DNA of 64,000 nt from Caenorhabditis remanei (lineage: Eukaryota > Nematoda > Chromadorea > Rhabditida > Rhabditidae). Under the pieces are notes generated by a model that was not told the origin of the DNA, made no database searches, and was given only the letters and a program-made list of their open reading frames with translations. Shown here piece by piece: positions 13,401 through 22,171 of the stretch. A program made the position numbers and the translations under genes. Numbering within the stretch: position 1 is the stretch's first letter; every line of letters starts with the position of its first letter. The stretch lies in NCBI RefSeq assembly GCF_010183535.1, contig NC_071329.1:8990001-9054000 (forward strand). Reading direction: 5' to 3'.

Positions 13401-14646
13401 AAGTCTCAATTATTTGCGAAAGCAATACAGAAATCTGATTGTTCTCAACGGAGTGAAGAACTGTGTGAATTGATTGAGACGCAGAGCTCGGGGGCTCCCG
13501 CACAGAAGCAAATATCGGAGGAGAAAAGGGACAGGGCGAAAAAGTTGTGGAGTGTCAAAAGGGCATTTGACACATCTCAAAAGCAACCTTTTCGACTTCA
13601 AAAAAGTATGTTCAGACTGATGGAAAAAGAGGATCAGAATCTGTTCCCGTGGTACATGTGTCACAATAAACACCATAAATCCGTAGGACAATGGATCCGG
13701 GAAAGAAGAAAAAGAAGGGCGCCCGGAGTCCTTTCCACAGAATACACACCACTTGGAGTCGATGGATCGCTCTCAAAAAATATGAAACTACCAGATGTCG
13801 GGCGGGCCAATAAACCGACGAAGCAGGAGCCGATCCTCTCCGTTTCTCACTCCTCTGGAGCTCAGAGACATAAGAAGAAAGAGAATGAGAGAGAAGAAGA
13901 AGAGTAGTAAGGAAGAAGAAAAAGGCAACGAAGAAGAAGGACGACTGACCTGGAGAATAAGAAGAAGACAAAGTGTCTGAATCATCAAATGTCTTCACAA
14001 AACATGCGTACAGTCATGTTGTTTCTTTTCCCCTTTTCAATCATATTTCAAAACTTTTTTGTTTCTTTTTCCCTTTTTAGTATACATTCTTCTATCACTG
14101 AGAATGACCCAGACAGTGGTTGCAAGTCTAATGAGATTTTGCTGAAACTAGTTTTCTGCAAAGAGTGTTGACAAACCCACTGAAATAGTCAGCGTTTATT
14201 AAGAAAATTACTATTTCTGAACATGATTCTAAACTGGAATCCGGAGTAAACCTGAAATTAATTTGATCTGATTTTCTAGATCACACTCGAAGACATAGCC
14301 AACTTCTAACCTAAACAGAAAATTATGATTTTTTAGTTTTTACGTGTCTTATTGGTCTGGATTTTAAAAAAAGCGGAATCTAGAGCTTCTGAACTGGATG
14401 GGGAAAGATATTTCAAAAATCAGGATGTTACTGAAACACATCAATCGGAAAATGAAAGTGAGGACGGAAAAACTTAATTTCCGGATTTTTTAAATATATG
14501 AACTTGTGAACTTCGAGTACAATCTAGGTTAAACTACATTTTTCATACATGTAAATTTTGTATTTTCAGATGACTTGGAACTTTGCTGAACCACTCACTT
14601 TGAGACTATACATCCGGACGTATGAACTCGGTACGATCGCCGCCAT
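1403..14646 (-). CDS. ptb-1: Polypyrimidine tract-binding protein (hnRNP I), four RRMs
   Basis: Nuclear splicing regulator that binds CU-rich pre-mRNA. Exons from the common exon: 12030-12320, 11329-11397, 11125-11235, 10944-11015, 10691-10774, 3619-3790, 3347-3571, 3174-3299, 2980-3131 (or 3122), 2401-2434, 2070-2162, 1620-1914, 1403-1535 (stop TAG). These give 618 residues after alternative first exons ending at 12503, 13154 or 14599, about 621-634 in total. RRM1 ([16 protein letters not shown]) is near residue 136, RRM2 ([13 protein letters not shown]) near 243, RRM3 ([27 protein letters not shown]) near 438 and RRM4 ([18 protein letters not shown]) near 555; the end [10 protein letters not shown] matches human PTBP1. 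An Ala-rich linker precedes RRM1 and another lies between RRM2 and RRM3. A 6.9 kb intron separates the RRM1 and RRM2 exons. Confidence 0.95.
2401..2434 (-). other. ptb-1: 34-nt exon of ptb-1 inside RRM3
   Basis: This exon encodes [12 protein letters not shown] (last codon split) between a TTTCAG acceptor and a GTATG donor. It fills the place of human ERVTPQSLFILFG. Its length is 1 modulo 3, so skipping shifts the frame within RRM3. The intron just upstream in the sense direction carries long CU repeats. Confidence 0.85.
2463..2647 (-). promoter_or_regulatory. CU-repeat cluster upstream of the ptb-1 34-nt exon
   Basis: Plus-strand GA repeats at 2463-2478, about 2555-2565, 2601-2613 and about 2639-2647 read as CUCUCU tracts in ptb-1 pre-mRNA. 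The nearest begins 29 bases upstream of the 34-nt exon's 3' splice site, where the polypyrimidine tract and branch point should be. CUCUCU is the classic PTB binding sequence, so these are candidate sites for self-regulation (inference). Confidence 0.55.
4035..4355 (-). other. Candidate internal first exon of ptb-1 (MASSSSSS...)
   Basis: An ATG-initiated frame of 106 codons lies in the intron before the RRM2 exon. It is Ser-rich, then basic (SSRKRRDPH), then Pro/Gln-rich, with coding-like composition. Two phase-0 donors would join it in frame to the acceptor at 3790: after 4101 (GCT|GTATTC) or after 4074 (GAT|GTTGCA); both are weak. If used as a first exon it would give a PTB isoform lacking RRM1. 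It could instead be a chance open frame: I see no acceptor or homologue that proves it. Confidence 0.4.
4604..4639 (+). other. G-quadruplex-capable tract
   Basis: Five G runs of 6, 5, 5, 6 and 4 are separated by 2-4 bases, which satisfies any standard G-quadruplex rule. It lies on the strand complementary to ptb-1 RNA, so the pre-mRNA is C-rich here. It is about 250 bases upstream of the candidate internal first exon. Confidence 0.7.
4640..10690. other. Large ptb-1 intron, non-coding
   Basis: About 6 kb of intron between the RRM1 and RRM2 exons (from the minus strand). It is AT-rich with many G/A-rich purine stretches and TATA-rich runs (for example near 7690-7720). A minus-strand ATG frame at 4944-5207 (87 codons) and several shorter frames show no recognisable domain. 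I saw no tRNA or other RNA gene. Confidence 0.5.
12503..12547 (-). other. ptb-1: Alternative first exon of ptb-1 ([15 protein letters not shown])
   Basis: The ATG at 12547 opens 15 codons ending at GAG|GTAATT. The phase is 0 and it joins in frame to the common exon starting at 12320 ([10 protein letters not shown]). The intron is 182 bases. Confidence 0.65.
13154..13162 (-). other. ptb-1: Alternative first exon of ptb-1 (Met-Thr-Lys)
   Basis: ATG ACC AAG is followed by a strong donor, GTAAGC, in phase 0, compatible with the common exon at 12320. A three-codon first exon is plausible when most of the exon is 5' UTR. Confidence 0.5.
14599..14646 (-). other. ptb-1: Alternative first exon of ptb-1 ([16 protein letters not shown])
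   Basis: Sixteen codons end at AAA|GTGAGT in phase 0. The ATG is preceded by TTTTTCAG|ATC, so this exon is either trans-spliced or receives a further upstream exon. A possible upstream exon ends at 15524 (ATG|GTAGGT), whose ATG would be in frame through this exon. Confidence 0.6.
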
Positions 14647-17600
14647 GATCTGAAAAATTGAACGATTAAACATCCCAGAAGGATTGAAATTTTAATAAAA
14701 GTAAAGATAGAAGTGATGTTCGAAAACTCGAAAAGAAATCTTTTGAATAGTTGAAGAAATTGCTGAAGGAAGAAAAAGAAGAAGTGTAGCGAAAGAATCA
14801 AATTAATTATTGATGCAATACAAACATCCTGCTTACTTTTGGAAACAGACTACCCGCTTCTTTTGATTTGAAATTTGTGAATTTGTGGGAAGAGAGGAGC
14901 AACAAGAAATTAGAGGTGCATTCATCAACTCATAATTTTTAAAGGTTGTGACAGGTGGAAATCAGAAAAAGGATAGAAGACAACTAGGAGGAGAGGAGTT
15001 GAATTAGAAGGGGTGGTGTCTGGAGAAGACCGGAAGGAAATGGAAAGAGGGTGGTTTGGATAAACGAACAAGTGTTCAAATTCTGATTCATTATTAAGAA
15101 TACTCAAATTGGAGAGATAGAATAAGTAAAACTTTAGAAAAGGTTGTTTGAGGGGAAGCGCAATAACTTTTTTCCAACAAAATTCGACGTTTTCTGCTAT
15201 CCCTAACTCAGTGAGTATCGGTTTGCATCCCACGAGCAGAGGGCTCGAACTCTAAACTCTGATTGAACAGAACATCTTTACGAACTTGATGTTGTCAACG
15301 GGATGTTCTTGAAAACTGATTTAAGATTCTGATCAGTTAGTGAAGCTGACAGTTCTGGAATAAAGAAGATAAGAAGAAGTAGTAGAAGTATACCATTAGA
15401 AGACAAAACGAGAAGTACAATCAGTGAACAGAAACATCCAGAGAAAAAACAGAAAGATTGCTAATTGAACAAACAGAAAACCGTGCTGCCGTCGTCGTCG
15501 CCGTCGATCTGAGGGACACCTACCATTGATTAAGTGATTAGTTGCAGCCAATGCCTCATTGCCTCTCCGAATGTCTCTTCGCTAATGGATTAGGTCAGCA
15601 GCTGGATGTGTTAACAAATTATCACACGCACCGACATCTTCTTCTTATTTTTCTTCTTTTTCCTCCTCGTGGAGGTATCAGAAAAATAAAGGAAAGAAGG
15701 TGAGGAGAGATAGAGAAAAGAGCACATACATGCAGCTTATCACTATAGTTACCGCCGCAGCAAGAGGATTAAGAATGAGACGGAGAGGGGAGAGTATATG
15801 TGGAGGAGAAATGGGGGATATCGATAAGCAACTGAAGTAGAGAAATGATGATGATGAAGAAGAAGAACGATGAAAAATGGGAAGAAGACGTCAGAGTAAC
15901 ATAAGAAAGGGGCAAATAGAAATGAATAGGAGGATTCAAACGGTGTTTTTGAGAAAAGAAGAGAGGAGAAGTCTGGTTGAAATTGAGTTGTGTATGCTGA
16001 GTGAGTTGGATTGTTGGCAGAAGAAGAAGCCAGTGGTGGTGGTGGTGGGGCACCGGAAATTAGCAACAGTTGGAAGTGATGATGCTCTCGAAAATTGAAA
16101 CAAAAAAAAATTATGGGTTGAGTGGGAAAAAGAGACTCATGAAGAAAGTATGAAACCAGTGATTAACTGATGAATGACGTTTGGAACGAGCTTTTCAGAA
16201 TCATGAAGAAAGTACATCTATGTCATTTCAATAGTTTTGTATAGTTTTGTTTTGAAACGACATCTCTCAGAACTGTTTTGTATAGAACGTAAGTTAGATT
16301 AGATTCCATCGGGAACTTAGGATCTCTAAAGTATCGGGTTCTAAACGGAATCTTTCTTCGGACCGACCAAACGAAAATGGGAAAGAATCTGAGTGTACTG
16401 ATGACTCGGTTCAATCCTACTTATGGCTAATTTTAACACAAAGAGTTCAGTAATTATTCAAGTTTTGGTCCAATATTAAAGAGACCTAATTTTACTAGCT
16501 CACACTCGTGAAATACATGAAAGATCGTCTCATTTATCATATAGAGAGATGGAGCATCACTCTTTGGCTTTTTCGAAACGATTCCTGGGTAAATTTTTGG
16601 ATATGAAAAACCGCTTCTCAACATCTGTTTTCAATGTTTTTCAACACTTTGAGCTTCGTCGAAGCCGGAAAAAGATAAGAATAAAGCAAGACAGAGATTT
16701 GAATGAATACGTCGGAATACGAGACAATTTGAACTTTTTTATTGGGAAGAAGGGGATTTATTTCTTGTTGAATGATAATATGAAGAATGCTTACTTACAC
16801 ACGAGACGACAAATCCGGCTGTTAATACTTCGAAGAGACTCATCTTATTCTCCCCGTTTTTCAACTTCTTCTCATTCTTTCCCGCTCGTTTCCATTGCAT
16901 TCTCCAAATTGGTTTTCAAGTATTTCGATTATGAGAGAGCATGTAGGATGAAGAGAATTTGAAAAAAAAGGTAGGAGCATGTACAAATTTTCGATTAAAT
17001 TGGGACACAACACAGGCGGATATAGATGAGTTTCTTGAGAAGTGAAAATTCGAGGAACAGGCGATGCACCCACGGGAGCTGATGTTGGCTGAAGAGTGTT
17101 TGGGTTCACACGATCATTCAAAAGGGGAAAGAGAGATTTGTTTGCAATCAGTCGGCACTTATTTGACAGATTTTCGCGAGATATCCGAGGGAAATGAAAG
17201 CAATATCTCGTGAGGAGCTATACTGATATGAGAAGAGAGCAAGAGAAAATGATGAGTACAATTATTTGGATTCGGACCGAAAACGAGGTGTACTGTAGTC
17301 GGGTGGAGCAGATTTTATGGTGGTTGAATTGTATTGACAGATTTGAAATACAACTACAACAATAATTATATTACGAAAAAGTCGCCGTGATTACTTCCGG
17401 CTTGTAGAAGATAGACAGAAAAGATAAATAATATATTGTTAAAAGAAGAATAAGTTTTCAGATATGGAGATACATCAATTTATTAACATGGTTCAACTTA
17501 TTCCAATATAGCTATGAAGAAAAATCAAGATTGAATCATAAAAAAAGTTGGCTTCATTTCCAGAAAGTTTGAATCAAAAAATCAAAAAATGTTCGAAGTG

Positions 17601-20166
17601 CATATTCTCCTATTCTATTGCCATTTCTTGCTCTGACGTTTTTTTTTGTGTTGAGAAATATAACAAACTCTTACAAAATTTATTTACTTCAAAATTTAGA
17701 AATGACATAACTGGGTGTTGTCTAGTCAAATGAAGACTGGCAAACCTGACGAGAATTGCAGATATACGCAAAATCATATACTGATTGAAAAACAGTTATT
17801 TGTATGTCTCTTCGAAAAAAGCCCCCCGTGTACTGGAAAATGGAAACCAATATTTACGGTACATCGAGAATTGTCCAAGCCTGATGATCACTAGAATCGT
17901 TGTTTTCATCAGATCAATTACAAGAACTTATCTATACCGTGTTAGAAATTTCCCGCTTGAAATTCGAAATTTCTTCCCTCCTTCTTTACCTTTTTCGTCC
18001 AGAAATCTATTTTCACTTCAGAATCTATGGACGTCAAAAAGTCAGAAAGGTCTTATATCTTCCAAATACTCTAAATTTCAAATTATTCTTCGAAAATACA
18101 AATTGGTAGACAAGACAATCCGGATCAAACGTAAGCAGTCGTCTAGAAGTCAAACAAATCCAGTTACTCCGTGCCTGGTACGGGTCAGAAGAATAGTACA
18201 AACGGAATAAAACATTTCGTCCCTTACAAAACAACGGTGTCGTCAGAAACCGAATGATCTCTTTTGTTGGATCAGAGTTATTTAGGTTATCAGAGAAATT
18301 CGAAATGATGAATTCTGAAAGTCCACGTACATACAATATTTCAGATAATTTCATCTTGAAAACTTAAAAGAAAGAATGATCCGGAAGATCATGTTGTTAT
18401 TCGCAGTAGTAATTTTTAAAGAACTGAAAAATAAAGAACCGAGTCTTTTCAAAAGAGAAAAAACGGATTATTCCAATGAATCCCGTTTCTAAATTAGGGG
18501 TTTCCTGGTCTCCAACCTCGATCTTTTATGGTTTTTTGTGTTTTTATTTCCAGAAAAACCAAACGAACTGAATTGAAAATAGAAAAAGAACAAGAATCCA
18601 CGTATACATTGAACGAATGAAAATAATATCATATTTTATTGTATTCAAAGAAAAGAGAAACTGCAATTGCATTGACCTGAAATTCTGTTTCCAGACCCCA
18701 TCAACATTCTGAATCACCCACAATAACTGGAGTGAACGTGAGAAAGAGTGTGTACTTTTTCTAGGGACACTGTTATTGCTCTTTGGAATTTTGACATTCT
18801 TGTCCAAATTGCAGGGTTCACTTCTGTTTTTTTTTGATGTGTCGACTGAAGATTGGGTGAAAAGAATTTGTTATAAAAAACAAAGAGAGAGTTAAAAACA
18901 AAAGGACACAAAACTAAAGCAAAAAGGAATACGGTTGATATTGAAAAATTGAAAGATGGAGAATCGAAAAATTATCTTTTCTCGATGCATTCCTCCGGTT
19001 TTCAGGACTTCGGGACTTCATCTCGACACTACTCACTTCCTAACTATGACATTATGAGAAATTCAGTTTATCACATTCAACAAAACCCATTACAGCTATC
19101 ATTCCTTTTTGATACACTATGAGATTTTGTATTTTTATCCAACTTGTTGCAAAGTGATGGAAAACTTCAGATTTTCCGCTTTCCGGCATTTCCATAATCA
19201 TAAATTTGTTGCTGAACACATAAACTTTCCAATTGAAATAGTACTTCATGAGAACTTCTCATTACCTCCAAATCACACTTTCCGACCGATCTCATGATAT
19301 CCGAACTCTTTCTCTATAATTCAGCAAAACAGACATTTGACATTCTTCCAAAAATGTGCAAACCTTCTCATGCCATTTCCATTTAATTAAAAACGAAAAA
19401 TGATGTAGGTTGTCTGTACTTTTTTCCTTCCGTTCTCTCATGAATTCGTACACTTTCTCATCTCACGAAACAAAAAATATGGCCTTTATTATATTTTAAT
19501 TTTGCATTTGGATCACGAATTCCAATTTCCGATTCATGAGCTCACCCAGTCATCACGTCAATTCGTTTTCAGTCACGAACAGGAAGCAGTTTTTGTCCAA
19601 TTCAAGAGACCACCCATACTCCTATTTCTCTTCTGTTTTTCTCGTTTCTGTCCACAATGAGTACCCTCATAAAAAAGAAAACTTTCAAACACCCGGTGGT
19701 CAGATAACGTTCACAGACATCTCGAAGGGTCGTAACTCTTTCCCAAATACCCTTTTTATTTTCCCGCCTCCATGTCAAATGAACTTCTTCCACTTTTTTA
19801 TTCTTCCTTTTCTTATTTTTTCTTTTTTGCTTTCTTCCATTCAACACATCTTCCGCCTTTTGAATTTTTAGAAGCAAAAAGGATCGAGGTGGGCGTGACT
19901 TATAGACATCCGTTGCAAGCTCCGCCCTCTTAACCGTGAAAAATATAAAGCTCCAGTCAGTTTTCAGAATTCTCATCCTCTTGTTCACTACCTTTTCTTT
20001 TCTCTTGTAACCAATGATCCCACCTTCCCTACACTCTTCTAAGGCTCCTCGGCTCACAGTCAACACTCTTGAAACTTACGATAATTAGGCATACTCTAGA
20101 GTACACAAATGAATTGTTTTGTATAGCAGAGGTTCGGCATCGGACATCAGTAACCACTCATTCAAC
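14647..20166. other. Long 5' flank / intergenic region
   Basis: 5.5 kb between the ptb-1 5' exons (minus) and the next plus-strand gene. It probably holds distal ptb-1 promoters, for example the possible exon ending at 15524. Open frames such as 16549-16962 (plus, ATG start, 137 codons) and overlapping opposite frames at 17785-18354 show no domain or splice context I recognise. The last 300 bases have a TATA-like AATATAAAG near 19945. Confidence 0.45.
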
Positions 20167-20753
20167 ATGTTCTCCAGTGTTCTGTTCTTCGTGTTTCTCG
20201 TTTTCGGCAGCATGGTTCCATCGGAAGGAAATGTGAGTTTATGGAAAAAGATGGATGAATTCATTATCTAGGTCTAGGTTTTAGAAAGAATAATTGATGG
20301 TAGACTTAGCTATGACTTAAAATACATTGCTGAAAGGATTACTCTTGAACAATTCATTTCAGATGCGAGGTCGCTTCTTGTTCAAAAGGAGCAAGGCTGT
20401 CTTCACCGAGCCAACGGTTTCGGCATCCGAAACCCGCACACATCGTGTTGGAGCTATGAGAGACGAGGTCTTCGGAGCGAGATGCTGGGACAAAGAACCG
20501 TGTGACCAATGCGTATGCTGCGGCACATGCAATCCAGATACAAATGTGTAAGTGAATAGGCAACACTGTTAATCACTGGAGAATACTGAACCTACTAAGA
20601 TAGTAATAAATCCATCAACATGCTCCACTTTTCAGGTGTCATTCTCCACCCGGGTCTGTCGAATACTGTGATCGCAACAAAGGCCATGGACGGATTGTGG
20701 CGAAGATACCGTACAGTCTCCCTGATGATTGGCCAGTAGAGAAGAGATTGTAA
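20167..20753 (+). CDS. Small secreted protein with Cys-pair motifs
   Basis: Exons 20167-20232, 20363-20547 and 20636-20753 (stop TAA) give 122 residues. A clean signal peptide (MFSSVLFFVFLVFGSMVPSE) fills exon 1. The mature chain is basic at first (RGRFLFKRSK), then has Cys-rich segments (CWDKEPCDQCVCCGTCNP, later VCHSP and EYCDRN), suggesting a disulphide-bonded extracellular protein. I do not recognise a named family. There is no transmembrane segment, and an AATAAA lies about 190 bases past the stop. It has its own upstream region with a TATA-like element, so it is probably transcribed separately from the next gene. Confidence 0.8.
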
Positions 20754-21464
20754 CTTTAATTCGGCTGAAAGGATTGTTTCCCCCTCCAATTAATTCTGAT
20801 TTCTCATGTATATTTCATTTACCAATTGTCATCTCTATTCCCGATTTCAATATTTATCCCAGTTTCATATAATATGTAGACCGGCAGAACCTATAACTTT
20901 AACTTCACTGAATTTTGACAATCGGTTTCTTTCCGTTATTTATTCAATAAACCGTAGTGATCGGAGCTCTGTCAGATTGGAACGACATTTTCAGAACTGC
21001 TGGAAGCAAAGTTCTGCATCCTTACGAGACTCCGCAGCATACAGTGCGCGCTGTTTAGCGAAAACTATGTTTTCCGTTTTGGTTTTCGAAAAAATGAATA
21101 AATCGGAGTCTATGACTTAAATTCTTCTGAACCGTGTTTATAAAGATATTCATCGCGCTCAGTTTTTCTCGGCCATCATTTACTATCACTCACGGTTCGC
21201 AACGGATTGTCGAAGATTTTTTCAATCTTTGTCACGATAAAAAGAGCGGAAATTAGCATTTTGCGAGCAACTTGCTCTTTTTTCGTTGTGTTATGTTCAT
21301 TTTCAGAGCTCTAACCAATGACTTCCAACAAAGTCGACTACGAAGATCCCAACAAAGACGTAGTATTTGCTCACTTTTCACTTTAAAATTCTTATTTTCT
21401 TTCAACTCCACTTACTCAAAAACATCCAACTTTATTTTGTTTCAGCTCAACTAACTGCCTCAAT
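20754..21464. other. Intergenic region
   Basis: 711 bases hold the 3' UTR of the secreted-protein gene and the promoter of the CDPF1-like gene. No coding frame or RNA gene is evident. Confidence 0.5.
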
Positions 21465-21987
21465 ATGAGTGAACAGCAACCATCTACATCTTCTGAAAAA
21501 GAAAAAATAACTGGTCAGTTTTCAAACTACTGTACAATTTTAGTATTCCCCATACTTCAGATGAATCAATAACCAACCAGGAACAGCTTATTGATCCCTT
21601 CATCGACTTCGAATGCCACATATGTCGAATGAAAGAACGCAGCTTATTCGGAGAGTTGAAGGTTGTAGATGGAAGGTAATCACAAAATCGTTTGAGTATA
21701 TTCCAATTGCTCTTTATTTCAGTTACGATTCTCCTGTATATTTCATCCGTGATCCGTTCAAGCCGCCTTCTAAGGACCGAATCAAGAAGCCATGTCTGGA
21801 CGATTTTCTCGTTCTTGGTGCTCCCTGTTCTGCTTGTAATCAACCCGTTTGCATGTCCGACGCTTGCTCGTTGTTTTTTGGAACCAACTTCTGCGCTCCA
21901 TGTGTCAGCAGAGAACGTCGTCGGTTCCCACCACAACTTACTCGTGGTATAATCACAAAGTATGAAGCGAAGCAAAGCTCAAAATGA
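21465..21987 (+). CDS. CDPF1-like cysteine-rich DPF motif protein
   Basis: Exons 21465-21513, 21561-21675 and 21723-21987 (stop TGA) give 142 residues. The layout matches vertebrate CDPF1 (cysteine-rich DPF motif domain-containing protein 1): FECHIC near residue 33, then VYFIRDPFKPPSKDR with the DPF motif, then the signature FLVLGAPCSACNQPVC, CSLFFGTNFCAPCV and a short basic tail. The Cys pairs suggest a small zinc-binding fold; the molecular role of the family is not known to me. A TTTCAG acceptor 24 bases before the ATG is a likely trans-splice site. The poly(A) signal is AATAAA at 22040-22045, and the 3' end converges on rsp-7. Confidence 0.88.
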
Positions 21988-22171
21988 ATCGGAATATAAT
22001 TTATTCTTTTTTTTTTGACATCGATGTGAATAATTCACAAATAAAAATTACACATTGTTTTAATGGATTGCTGTATTGAGAAAATAAAGGTAGATCCGAC
22101 AGAACAATTAGAGAACAATTTAACGAGAAACTTATAAATTAAGTTGTTGAGGTACAAATAAGGTTACCGGA

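Noticed and set aside
13362..13907. Plus-strand frame of 181 codons opposite the ptb-1 5' exons
   Set aside because: It opens at a GTG, is Lys/Glu/Arg-rich because of purine-rich DNA, and has no domain, acceptor or ATG context. More likely a chance frame in purine-biased intron DNA.
16549..16962. ATG frame of 137 codons (plus strand)
   Set aside because: No recognisable domain, no splice acceptor or trans-splice site before the ATG, and AT-driven composition (Phe, Arg, Leu, Ser).
16861..17121. Minus-strand frame with NPNTLQPTSAPVGASP, as a possible extra ptb-1 first exon
   Set aside because: It starts at TTG, not ATG, and I found no good donor joining it in phase to the common exon.
19602..20066. 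Minus-strand frame of 154 codons upstream of the secreted-protein gene
   Set aside because: It overlaps the likely promoter, is Lys/Arg-rich from pyrimidine-rich plus-strand DNA, and shows no domain.
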